From the NCBI GenBank assembly GCA_037349105.1, contig JAYJMM010000079.1, positions 1,364,001 through 1,428,000 of the forward strand: a DNA stretch of 64,000 nt, given 5' to 3'. This document shows, one piece after another, positions 1 to 28,599 of the stretch. The translations under genes were made by a program, and so were the position numbers. Each line of letters starts with the position of its first letter. Within the stretch, counting starts at the first letter, position 1. This stretch comes from Limnomonas spitsbergensis (Eukaryota; Chlorophyta; Chlorophyceae; Chlamydomonadales). The notes under the pieces were generated by a model. The model made no database searches. It was not told the origin of the DNA and saw only the letters and a program-made list of their open reading frames with translations.

Positions 1-3000
1 CACGGATAGGGTTGAGGGCACGGATAGGGTTGAGGGTTGAGGGCACGGATAGGGTTGAGGGTTGAGGGCACGGATAGGGTTGAGGGTTGAGGGCTCGGAT
101 AGGGTTGAGGGTTGAGGGCACGGATAGGGTTAAGGGCACGGATAGGGTTGAGGGCACGGATAGGGTTGAGGGCACGGATAGGGTTGAGGGCACGGATAGG
201 GTTGAGGGCACGGATAGGGTTGAGGGTTGAGGGCACGGATAGGGTTGAGGGCACGGATATGGTTGAGGGCATGGATAGGGTTGAGGGTTGAGGGCACGGA
301 TAGGGTTGAGGGCACGGATAGGGTTGAGGGCACGGATAGGATTGGGGGTTGAGGGCACGGATAGGGTTGAGGGCACGGATAGGGTTGAGGGCACGGATAG
401 GGTTGAGGGTTGAGGGCACGGATAGGTTTGAGGGCACGGATAGGGTTGAGGGTTGAGGGCACGGATAGAGTTGAGGGTTGAGGGCACGGATAGGGTTGAG
501 GGTTGAGGGCACGGATAGGATTGAGGGTTGAGGGCACGGATAGGGTTGAGGGTTGAGGGCACGGATAGGGTTGAGGGCACGGATAGGGTTGAGGGTTGAG
601 GGCACGGATAGGGTTGAGGGTTGAGGGCACGGATAGGGTTGAGGGTTGAGGGCACGGATAGGGTTGAGGGTTGAGGGCACGGATAGGGTTGAGGGTTGAG
701 GGCACGGATAGGGTTGAGGGTTGAGGGCACGGATAGGGTTGAGGGTTGAGGGCACGGATAGGGTTGAGGGTTGAGGGCACGGATAGGGTTGAGGGTTGAG
801 GTCACGGATAGGGTTGAGGGTTGAGGGCACGGATAGGGTTGAGGGTTGAGGGCACGGATAGGGTTGAGGGTTGAGGGCACGGATAGGATTGAGGGTTGAG
901 GGCACAGATAGGATTGAGGGTTGAGGGCACGGATAGGGTTGAGGGCACGGATAGGGTTGAGGGTTGAGGGCACGGATAGGGTTGAGGGTTGAGGGCACGG
1001 ATAGGGTTGAGGGTTGAGGGCACGGATAGGGTTGAGGGTTGAGGGCACGGATAGGGTTGAGGGCACGGATAGGGTTGAGGGTTGAGGGCACGGATAGGGT
1101 TGAGGGCACGGATAGGGTTGAGGGTTGAGGGCACGGATAGGGTTGAGGGCACGGATAGGGTTGAGGGCACGGATAGGGTTGAGGGTTGAGGGCACGGATA
1201 GGGTTGAGGGCACGGATAGGGTTGAGGGTTGAGGGCACGGATAGGGTTGAGGGCACGGATAGGGTTGAGGGTTGAGGGCACGGATAGGGTTGAGGGCACG
1301 GATAGGGTTGAGGGCACGGATAGGGTTGAGGGTTGAGGGCACGGATAGGATTGAGGGTTGAGGGCACTGATAGGATTGAGGGTTGAGGGCACGGATAGGG
1401 TTGAGGGCACGGATAGGGTTGAGGGCACGGATAGGGTTGAGGGTTGAGGGCACGGATAGGATTGAGGGTTGAGGGCACGGATAGGGTTGAGGGCACGGAT
1501 AGGGTTGAGGGTTGAGGGCACGGATAGGGTTGAGGGTTGAGGGCACGGATAGGGTTGAGGGCATGGATAGGGTTGAGGGCACGGATAGGGTTGAGGGCAC
1601 GGATAGGGTTGAGGGCACGGATAGGGTTGAGGGCACGGATAGGGTTGAGGGTTGAGGGCACGGATAGGGTTGAGGGCAGGGATAGGGTTGAGGGTTGAGG
1701 GCACAGATAGGGTTGAGGGTTGAGGGCACGGATAGGGTTAAGGGCACAGATAGGGTTGAGGGCACGGATAGGGTTGAGGGCACGGATAGGGTTGAGGGCA
1801 CAGATAGGGTTGAGGGTTGAGGGCACGGATAGGGTTGAGGGTTGAGGGCAGGGATAGGGTTGAGGGTTGAGGGCACGGATAGGGTTGAGGGTTGAGGGCA
1901 CGGATAGGGTTGAGGGTTGAGGGCACGGATAGGGTTGAGGGCACAGATAGGGTTGAGGGCACGGATAGGATTGGGAGTTGAGGGCACGGATAGGGTTGAG
2001 GGCACGGATAGGGTTGAGGGCACGGATAGGGTTGAGGGCACGGATAGGGTTGAGGGCACGGATAGGGTTGAGGGCACGGATAGGGTTGAGGGTTGAGGGC
2101 ACAGATAGGGTTGAGGGTTGAGGGCACGGATAGGGTTGAGGGTTGAGGGCACGGATAGGGTTGAGGGTTGAGGGCACGGATAGGGTTAAGGGCACGGATA
2201 GGGTTGAGGGCACGGATAGGGTTGAGGGCACGGATAGGGTTGAGGGCACGGATAGGGTTGAGGGCACGGATAGGGTTGAGGGTTGAGGGCACGGATAGGG
2301 TTGAGGGCACGGATATGGTTGAGGGCACGGATAGGGTTGAGGGTTGAGGGCACGGATAGGGTTGAGGGCACGGATAGGATTGGGGGTTGAGGGCACGGAT
2401 AGGGTTGAGGGTTGAGGGCACGGATAGGGTTGAGGGTTGAGGGCACGGATAGGGTTGAGGGTTGAGGGCACGGATAGGATTGAGGGTTGAGGGCACGGAT
2501 AGGATTGAGGGTTGAGGGCACGGATAGGGTTGAGGGCACGGATAGGGTTGAGGGTTGAGGGCACGGATAGGGTTGAGGGTTGAGGGCACGGATAGGGTTG
2601 AGGGTTGAGGGCACGGATAGGGTTGAGGGTTGAGGGCACGGATAGGGTTGAGGGTTGAGGGCACGGATAGGGTTGAGGGCACGGATAGGGTTGAGGGTTG
2701 AGGGCACGGATAGGGTTGAGGGCACGGATAGGGTTGAGGGCACGGATAGGGTTGAGGGTTGAGGGCACGGATAGGGTTGAGGGCACGGATAGGGTTGAGG
2801 GTTGAGGGCACGGATAGGTTTGAGGGCACGGATAGGGTTGAGGGTTGAGGGCACGGATAGGGTTGAGGGCACGGATAGGGTTGAGGGCACGGATAGGGTT
2901 GAGGGTTGAGGGCACGGATAGGATTGAGGGTTGAGGGCACTGATAGGATTGAGGGTTGAGGGCACGGATAGGGTTGAGGGCACGGATAGGGTTGAGGGCA

Positions 3001-6000
3001 CGGATAGGGTTGAGGGTTGAGGGCACGGATAGGATTGAGGGTTGAGGGCACGGATAGGGTTGAGGGCACGGATAGGGTTGAGGGTTGAGGGCACGGATAG
3101 GGTTGAGGGTTGAGGGCACGGATAGGGTTGAGGGCATGGATAGGGTTGAGGGCACGGATAGGGTTGAGGGCACGGATAGGGTTGAGGGCACGGATAGGGT
3201 TGAGGGTTGAGGGCACGGATAGGGTTGAGGGCAGGGATAGGGTTGAGGGTTGAGGGCACAGATAGGGTTGAGGGTTGAGGGCACGGATAGGGTTAAGGGC
3301 ACGGATAGGGTTGAGGGCACGGATAGGGTTGAGGGCACGGATAGGGTTGAGGGCACAGATAGGGTTGAGGGTTGAGGGCACGGATAGGGTTGAGGGTTGA
3401 GGGCACGGACAGGGTTGAGGGCACGGATAGGGTTGAGGGCACGGATAGGGTTGAGGGTTGAGGGCACGGATGGGGTTGAGGGCACAGATAGGGTTGAGGG
3501 TTGAGGGCACGGATAGGGTTGAGGGCACAGATAGGGTTGAGGGCACGGATAGGATTGGGGGTTGAGGGCACGGATAGGGTTGAGGGCACGGATAGGGTTG
3601 AGGGCACGGATAGGGTTGAGGGCACGGATAGGGTTGAGGGCACGGATAGGGTTGAGGGCACGGATAGGGTTGAGGGTTGAGGGCACGGATAGGGTTGAGG
3701 GTTGAGGGCACGGATAGGGTTAAGGGCACGGATAGGGTTGAGGGCACGGATAGGGTTGAGGGCACGGATAGGGTTGAGGGCACGGATAGGGTTGAGGGCA
3801 CGGATAGGGTTGAGGGTTGAGGGCACGGATAGGGTTGAGGGCACGGATATGGTTGAGGGCATGGATAGGGTTGAGGGTTGAGGGCACGGATAGGGTTGAG
3901 GGCACGGATAGGGTTGAGGGCACGGATAGGATTGGGGGTTGAGGGCACGGATAGGGTTGAGGGCACGGATAGGGTTGAGGGCACGGATAGGGTTGAGGGT
4001 TGAGGGCACGGATAGGTTTGAGGGCACGGATAGGGTTGAGGGTTGAGGGCACGGATAGGGTTGAGGGTTGAGGGCACGGATAGGGTTGAGGGTTGAGGGC
4101 ACGGATAGGATTGAGGGTTGAGGGCACGGATAGGGTTGAGGGTTGAGGGCACGGATAGGGTTGAGGGCACGGATAGGGTTGAGGGTTGAGGGCACGGATA
4201 GGGTTGAGGGTTGAGGGCACGGATAGGGTTGAGGGCACGGATAGGGTTGAGGGTTGAGGGCACGGATAGGGTTGAGGGTTGAGGGCACGGATAGGGTTGA
4301 GGGTTGAGGGCACGGATAGGGTTGAGGGTTGAGGGCACGGATAGGGTTGAGGGTTGAGGGCACGGATAGGGTTGAGGGTTGAGGGCACGGATAGGGTTGA
4401 GGGTTGAGGGCACGGATAGGGTTGAGGGTTGAGGGCACGGATAGGATTGAGGGTTGAGGGCACGGATAGGATTGAGGGTTGAGGGCACGGATAGGGTTGA
4501 GGGCACGGATAGGGTTGAGGGTTGAGGGCACGGATAGGGTTGAGGGTTGAGGGCACGGATAGGGTTGAGGGTTGAGGGCACGGATAGGGTTGAGGGTTGA
4601 GGGCACGGATAGGGTTGAGGGCACGGATAGGGTTGAGGGTTGAGGGCACGGATAGGGTTGAGGGCACGGATAGGGTTGAGGGTTGAGGGCACGGATAGGG
4701 TTGAGGGCACGGATAGGGTTGAGGGCACGGATAGGGTTGAGGGTTGAGGGCACGGATAGGGTTGAGGGCACGGATAGGGTTGAGGGTTGAGGGCACGGAT
4801 AGGGTTGAGGGCACGGATAGGGTTGAGGGTTGAGGGCACGGATAGGGTTGAGGGCACGGATAGGGTTGAGGGCACGGATAGGGTTGAGGGTTGAGGGCAC
4901 GGATAGGATTGAGGGTTGAGGGCACTGATAGGATTGAGGGTTGAGGGCACGGATAGGGTTGAGGGCACGGATAGGGTTGAGGGCACGGATAGGGTTGAGG
5001 GTTGAGGGCACGGATAGGATTGAGGGTTGAGGGCACGGATAGGGTTGAGGGCACTGATAGGGTTGAGGGTTGAGGGCACGGATAGGGTTGAGGGCATGGA
5101 TAGGGTTGAGGGCACGGATAGGGTTGAGGGCACGGATAGGGTTGAGGGCACGGATAGGGTTGAGGGCACGGATAGGGTTGAGGGTTGAGGGCACGGATAG
5201 GGTTGAGGGCAGGGATAGGGTTGAGGGTTGAGGGCACAGATAGGGTTGAGGGTTGAGGGCACGGATAGGGTTAAGGGCACGGATAGGGTTGAGGGCACGG
5301 ATAGGGTTGAGGGCACGGATAGGGTTGAGGGCACAGATAGGGTTGAGGGTTGAGGGCACGGATAGGGTTGAGGGTTGAGGGCACGGATAGGGTTGAGGGC
5401 ACGGATAGGGTTGAGGGCACGGATAGGGTTGAGGGTTGAGGGCACGGATGGGGTTGAGGGCACGGATAGGGTTGAGGGTTGAGGGCACGGATAGGATTGG
5501 GGGTTGAGGGCACGGATAGGGTTGAGGGCACAGATAGGGTTGAGGGCACGGATAGGATTGGGGGTTGAGGGCACGGATAGGTTTGAGGGCACGGATAGGG
5601 TTGAGGGCACGGATAGGGTTGAGGGTTGATGGCACGGATAGGGTTGAGGGCACGGATAGGGTTGAGGGTTGATGGCACGGATAGGGTTGAGGGTTGAGGG
5701 CACGGATAGGGTTGAGGGTTGAGGGCACGGATAGGATTGAGGGTTGAGGGCACGGATAGGGTTGAGGGTTGAGGGCACGGATAGGGTTGAGGGCACGGAT
5801 AGGGTTGAGGGTTGAGGGCACGGATAGGGTTGAGGGTTGAGGGCACGGATAGGGTTGAGGGCACGGATAGGGTTGAGGGTTGAGGGCACGGATAGGGTTG
5901 AGGGTTGAGGGCACGGATAGGGTTGAGGGCACGGATAGGGTTGAGGGTTGAGGGCACGGATAGGGTTGAGGGTTGAGGGCACGGATAGGATTGAGGGTTG

Positions 6001-6090
6001 AGGGCACGGATAGGATTGAGGGTTGAGGGCACGGATAGGATTGAGGGTTGAGGGCACGGATAGGATTGGGGTTTTAAGGCACTGGTAGGG
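1..6090. repeat. 6-kb minisatellite, 18/25-bp units, running off the left edge
   Basis: The whole stretch is built from the 18-mer GGGCACGGATAGGGTTGA, with or without an extra 7-mer GGGTTGA, giving 18- and 25-bp units in irregular order. The 7-mer resembles the plant/algal telomere heptamer TTTAGGG. Point variants (gggttaaggg, gcactgatagg, gcagggatagg, gataggtttg, ggatatggttg) recur in the same order at distant places, showing block duplication inside the array. The minus strand of both units has no stop codon in any frame, so minus-strand reading frames of up to 1501 codons appear; they are repeat artefacts. Because only the 3' two thirds of the Ca2+-ATPase gene follows, the array probably lies in one of that gene's introns. 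Confidence 0.97.
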
Positions 6091-6102
6091 TTTAACACAG
6101 CA

Positions 6103-6290
6103 TGTCCGCCTCATTGAGAAACTCATGCAAAGTGGATATAGGCAGTGCAACATCAAGCTTGTCCCCGCCTTAATCGGGACGTCAGGCACAGTCTTTCTCG
6201 TGACTGCCCCCCTGCAGAGCATGCAGCAATTGGGCTTGTCCACCTACCATGCAAAAAATGTTCACAGAAATGCATGTGCAAGCTATTAAA
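6103..6290 (+). mobile_element. Possible LINE reverse-transcriptase C-terminal fragment
   Basis: Read in the frame beginning at 6109, the sequence gives HVRLIEKLMQSG, then KLVPALIGTSG, then QQLGLS, and ends at a stop near 6295. The pattern 'KLVP..IG..G.....L..LGL' is common at the C-terminal end of LINE polyproteins. The left side is cut by the minisatellite. No other part of the element is seen here. The alternative frame (6145-6402) is cysteine-rich but matches nothing I know. From 6300 to 6560 I see nothing recognisable. Confidence 0.35.
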
Positions 6291-6569
6291 TACCTACATA
6301 GCATTGTGCAGACAATGCAAAGAATTGAATACTGCCCCACTGGACCTGCTAAAACCGGTGGGAAAACATATCAGAACCCCAAGCCGCCGTAATCAATTAT
6401 GATGTGTCTTCTGTTTCGCACGGCAACGGCGCGGATGTGGCTTTGGCCCAGGCTGCAATGTTACCTAAATTTCCACGCCCCCTACGGAGAGTAGCTTTCT
6501 TTCTTTTTTGGTAGGGTTTAGGCTTGAGGGGTTTAGGGCACTGGTAGGTGCCGGCTGTTTGTCCTGTTG

Positions 6570-6905
6570 CCTCTCCTAGCCCGTCGGGTATGGTGACAAG
6601 GCCACAGAATGAACCCTGCCCAGTCCTCGTCCAGCTGAGGCCATTAGCTGGGTGAAACAACTACTGCCTGCTGCGGCTTTCTTAATCTATGGACTTGTTG
6701 GCATACCTTAACCTGTTTATATCCTGCTGCCTCTCCTGCTTCCTCTCCTGCTGCCTCTCCTGCTGCCTCTCCTGCTGCCTCTCCTGCTGCCTCTCCTGCT
6801 GCCTCTCCTGCTGTGTTCTTGCTACCTACCTCAGTCCATCGGGTATGGTGACGAGGCCACCGTTTGATCCTGCATTGTCCTGGTAAGGCTGAGGTGATTG
6901 GCTAG
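6570..6905 (+). repeat. Two decayed copies of the first visible Ca2+-ATPase exon
   Basis: Segments near 6577-6660 (cccgtcgggtatggtgac...) and 6835-6905 (ccatcgggtatggtgacg...) align with the real exon at 7107-7175 (ccctcgggcgtggtcatg...), including the later 'ccctg.....ggt/caggct' part. Neither keeps an open frame. They are the upstream members of a three-copy tandem series whose last copy is the functional exon. Between them lies a short 12-bp repeat (6722-6812). Confidence 0.6.
6722..6812. repeat. 12-bp tandem repeat CTCTCCTGCTGC
   Basis: About seven near-perfect copies of CTCTCCTGCTGC. The plus-strand translation (cysteine/leucine/serine repeats) is an artefact. A few looser copies continue at 6925-6960. 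Confidence 0.85.
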
Positions 6906-7093
6906 GCAGGATGACCTCTTTCTGATGCCTCTACTGCTGCCTCTCCTGCTGCTTGCCTTGCAGCCTGCCTTATGCAGGGGTACTGATGGATGCCCGCTTC
7001 CTGCCTTGCTGACTGGCCTACTGCAGGCAACGTGATCATGCCTTGTACGTGACTCTGACTGCTACCTGTTGCCCGCTGCCTGTCCTGCTGCAG

Positions 7094-24662
<17,569 letters not shown>

Positions 24663-24734
24663 CTAGGTTAAGTTTAGTGAGCATCCTATAGCGCTGGGCT
24701 CGGAGGGTTGGACACCGGAAAAGAGACTCGGGTA

Positions 24735-24787
24735 GTCAGGTGTAGAACGGTGCATACCCGCTGGGCCCTGCCGAAAGCTCGGCTACG
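24735..24787 (+). repeat. Solitary satellite-core unit in the Ca2+-ATPase 3' UTR
   Basis: 'gtgtagaacggtgcataccc' + 'gctgggccctgccgaaagc' + 'tcggctacgtgggg' is one copy of the sequence amplified at 21931-23880 and 26687-27197, and also resembles the LINE 3' tail. Confidence 0.8.
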
Positions 24788-24942
24788 TGGGGCTGGTAGG
24801 GAATGACTAAGCTCAATTCCAGGTACCATACACAGCCAGGACCATGGTGCAGCCGTGCCACCCTCCTAAGCGAGGGGGCAGGAACATGGAAACCGGTGAT
24901 CTAGACAGGGGGAGAGAGAAGATCGTGAGGCAGGTATTCAGG

Positions 24943-24955
24943 TGTAACACTGTAA
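24943..24955 (+). terminator. TGTAA poly(A) signals, Ca2+-ATPase
   Basis: TGTAA, the usual poly(A) signal of chlorophycean algae, occurs twice (24943-24947, 24951-24955) about 280 bp after the stop codon at 24660-24662. Assigned by position and motif only. Confidence 0.4.
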
Positions 24956-25077
24956 CGCTAGGCATTCCGTAACGCTGTGACCCAGTAATATTCTGACGAG
25001 AGAACTGCAATCGTCGTGTGACACCGTAACGAGGCTGGCCGCCTCACCGTAACGACAGTAAATTGTCCAACCCTATT

Positions 25078-25605
25078 AGTCAATGACATAACACCTCTGG
25101 GCCCTGCTCAAAGAGGCTCGGCCTCGTGGGCGCCCAACTGTCCCGGTGGAAGAAAATAAAGTTAAGGGAAGAGGGAAAGAAGGAGAAGAACACAAAGGAA
25201 AGAGAAATACCCCCCCAAAAAGAAAAGGCAGCCCGAAGAAACCTTGCCACAGTCAAGTGCATTCCCCAAGAAGCTAAATACCCTATTAGTAAACGACGTT
25301 ACACCTCTGGGCCCTGCTCAAAAAAGGCTCGGCCGCGTTGGCGCCTAACTAAACAGTTGGGAGGAAAGATGGAAAGAAACACATAAGGGAACAGGACAAA
25401 AGAAAGGAGGAAATAAAGTGAAGACCTATTAGTGTACACCTCAGCTGCATCTCAACCTGAGCAGCCGTTAGGGCATGGTGTGCCTGGGCCGCCTGTCCAA
25501 GTCCCACTTCCCTTAAGTTCCTTTTCATTTCTCCCAGCGGGACAGTTGGGCGCCCACGCGGCCGTGCCTTTTTGAGCAGGGCCCAGAGGTATCATGTCAT
25601 TGACC
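25078..25605. mobile_element. Three LINE 3'-tail fragments, two inverted and one direct
   Basis: Minus-strand tails start at 25084 and 25290 ('acacctctgggccctgctca' then 'aggctcggcc' then 'gcgcccaactgtc' and an A/G-rich 3' UTR). A plus-strand tail ends at 25605 ('gcgcccacgcggccg' then 'ttttgagcagggcccagagg'). The A/G-rich stretches are the reverse complement of the C/T-rich 3' UTR of the element at 47070-47225. From 25610 to 26680 I see no recognisable gene. Confidence 0.75.
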
Positions 25606-26686
25606 TGCCGAAGTTTGGTCAGGGTTTGGTCCCCATCGGCTCAGATGTGGCCGACCTGCGGCTCCAAATATAGCTTGGGGCGCATTTCGGTCAACATTCG
25701 GGAGAAGGCGCGTTCCCAGGAGGGGGGAAGTTGGAATCTCGATTGGGCAGAGGGATGCCTCTTTGCGGCTGCAGGTGTGGGACGTAGGCACATGTCCTCG
25801 GGGTGCTCAATGGGAAGGTGGGGTGTCTCTTTGCGCCCAAAGGGCAGGGAGCAGGCGGGCTTGAAGGGGGTTTTCAGGGTGAAGAAGGACAAAAAGGAAG
25901 AGGGCCCTCCTTGTCTAGGGATGCACCTGAGGGGACAGTTAGGGACATAACGCCCCAGAGGAGCTGTCTTGTCCTTGTGTGGGGGCTTTTCCATATGTTT
26001 TCCTCTTCCCTACTTTATGATGTCTTCCTTAACCCCCCCATGTGATTATTGTGGTTGTTATAGTCCAGCAGAGCATCACATTTGATGAATGAGATACGCA
26101 CCCGCAACCGGTATGAACACTGTAATAAACTAAGAAAGCGGGCGAAAAATCAGACCCCCTGGACAAGCAACCAACAAAAAAACGCAGACGAGTGGCGTGG
26201 GAACGCACCCCATAGAATGTAGAAGATAAGCCCCAATCACAAAACGCGGGTGCAAAGAAGTTTATATGAAAAACACCACCTACAGAAACAGAAAGGCAAA
26301 AGAGATTATTGAAGTTAAATGTGTGAAAATACCGTGAAAATACTGAAATAAATCAGAGCAACCGGTAGGTGGAATTCCGGTAAGTAAGCTTTAAGTCATA
26401 ATAATGTGTGAAATTTGTGTACCGTCATGGTCTTAAAAAAACAGTGAGATAAGTGTGTGGGCCTTTAAAATATAAGTACTGAACTAATGATCTGCACGCA
26501 AGACCCTGGCACACAAATCTCACAATCTGTCAGCAGCCTTACGAAGGTGCCAGGCACCCCTCAGTCGTTCAGCGCATGCACAGACGAGTGCAGCCGAGCT
26601 GCGAGCCTGAAACTGAGAGGGCCGCCCAGCATTCATGAATCTGGCACCCAAGATCTGACGTCAACTCCCAGAACACGCCTCGGCAA

Positions 26687-27197
26687 GCACACACGTTTAG
26701 ACCAGTGCATACCCGCTGGGCCCTGCTGAATGCTCGGCCGCATGGGGCAAGCACACACGTTTAGACCAGTGCATACCCGCTGGGCCCTGCTGAATGCTCG
26801 GCCGCATGGGACAAGCACACACGTTTAGACCAGTGCATACCCGCTGGGCCCTGCTGAATGCTCGGCCGCATGGGGCAAGCACACACGTTTAGACCAGTGC
26901 ATACCCGCTGGGCCCTGCTGAATGCTCGGCCGCATGGGGCAAGCACACACGTTTAGACCAGTGCATACCCGCTGGGCCCTGCTGAATGCTCGGCCGCATG
27001 GGGCAAGCACACACGTTTAGACCAGTGCATACCCGCTGGGCCCTGCTGAATGCTCGGCCGCATGGGGCAAGCACACACGTTTGGACCAGTGCATACCCGC
27101 TGGGCCCTGCTGAATGCTCGGCCGCATGGGGCAAGCACACACGTTTGGAACAGAGCGTACCCGCTGGGCCCTGCTGAACGCTCGGCCGCATGGGACA
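26687..27197. repeat. 64-bp satellite, 8 copies
   Basis: The unit contains 'gcacacacgtttagaccagt', 'gcatacccgctgggccctgc' and 'tgaatgctcggccgcatggg' (64 bp). The central 42 bp are almost the same as the core of the 53-bp satellite 3 kb upstream; only the connecting bases differ. Overlapping minus-strand reading frames are artefacts. Confidence 0.96.
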
Positions 27198-27239
27198 AGC
27201 ACACACGTGCCAGGGCAGAATGTTTGAAATTCTTGGCAA

Positions 27240-27645
27240 GGACGTTACACCTACGGGCCCTTAAAAGGCTGCGACTTGGCGCGGTCAGCACAGCCGACAC
27301 TAGAGGACGGCGCAGCAATCAGCAGCGTGACACACGCTACAGCCAGCGATGCTGGGCTGGGGGACATGGCAAGCATGTGGAGGACTCGCTCTGCGCTTGC
27401 TTTCAATGCCCTAGCATCAAGGCTGCACTTCGGGAGCGGGGGTGGGCTGGTCCTCCGAGCGACGCTACAGACTTCCACCAGCTTTACCGGGGCAGGCAGG
27501 GGTGGGAGGACCTGGCTGGTTGAAGACGTGGTCTGACTAATGAGGGCTTGTTTTTGTGTCGTTCTTTCCTCCCAACCCTGCAGTGAGACGCCCACGCGGC
27601 CGAACCTTTTTGAGTAGGGCCCAGAGGTGTAACGTCATATTAACG
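27240..27645 (+). mobile_element. LINE fragment: zinc-binding C terminus plus 3' UTR
   Basis: Frames give LRLGAVSTADTRGR then HVEDSLCACFQCPS and RQGWEDL, close to 46795-47050. The 'VEDaL..CfqCP' pattern is the zf-RVT-like domain of LINE polyproteins. It is followed by a shortened 3' UTR and the conserved tail ending near 27645. 5'-truncated copy. Confidence 0.8.
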
Positions 27646-28085
27646 TATGGGCCCTGCCCAAAACGGCTTGGCTGCGTCCAACTGTCTGGTTGAAAACTAA
27701 GGAAAAGGAAGAGAGAAAATAAGCGTAAGATTAATAACTCCCACAAAAAGGACAGGAACACTGAATGCCCAGCAGCCCCTCTCGCCCTCAAGTTGGACCA
27801 TATCTTCCCGATATCTTCCACAAAAGCCAGTGCCCGCTACCTTAACCGTCATATCACAACTGTTGAGAGTCTGCGGCGTCATCCAGAGAACCTGCTCAAG
27901 CCCACTCCCCTTTGATGTCCTTGAAAATAGGGCATTGAAAGCAAGCATGTAGATTTTGGTGCGTCCTCCACAGGGTCGCCGTCTCACCTTGCCCGGTATC
28001 GAAAGCATGCAACAGCGTGTTTCACGCCACTGACCGCTGTGCCGACATGTTTTTTCGGCTGTGCTGAACGCACCGAGTTGTTCAC
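27640..28085 (-). mobile_element. Inverted LINE fragment just upstream of PSBO
   Basis: From 27640 the tail 'tatgggccctgcccaaaacg' and an A/G-rich 3' UTR lead into sequence whose complement resembles the zf-RVT region (about 27840-28085), with frameshifts. It lies tail-to-tail with the preceding fragment, about 500 bp before the PSBO start codon. 28090-28590 holds no other recognisable gene and should contain the PSBO promoter. Confidence 0.65.
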
Positions 28086-28599
28086 ATGAAAAAAATGGTG
28101 GCCGGATGGACCGGTACCAACCGCTGCCCTCATGACTCGCATGACTGGGACATGTGCACGAAATAGGGTTTGATGTTATCCAAAGTCCATAATCTGAGTG
28201 TCTGATTTCTGGAGATGTGCTGCAACCATTGGATAAGAGCTGTGCAATTGGAGTGGAAATTGCTGATATCCAGCCAAGTTAGCATGTGGTCTCAGACATG
28301 GCCAGGTGAGGGGGGGAAGGAGGCGCAAAGAATGCGGAAAAAGTGAACCGGCGTCAGGAAGATAGGTATATCTGATACAATATCTGATGATATGGCAATT
28401 CAAGCTGCAACCGTCTTCCCGTCTTCTCCTGCTCCCTGCTGGTGGCGCCATCGGTTAGCACGGCCCCCTCGAAGCGATGTGAAAAGCCACATTTCCTAAA
28501 CCCTGCTTTTCAGGATCTATCTCCCAATCTCTACCTCTTCAGCACTTAAGAAGCGCATCACTTCTTCTCTCGTCCACCACTCGCACCTTACTTGCAAAC

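Noticed and set aside
1738..6243. Minus-strand open frame of 1501 codons and its overlapping relatives in 130-6100
   Set aside because: Translation of the 18/25-bp minisatellite, which has no stop codon on that strand in any frame; no start context, no non-repeat domain.
6145..6402. Cys-rich plus-strand frame (CKKCSQKCMCKL...)
   Set aside because: No zinc-finger family fits; another frame of the same DNA resembles a LINE C terminus.
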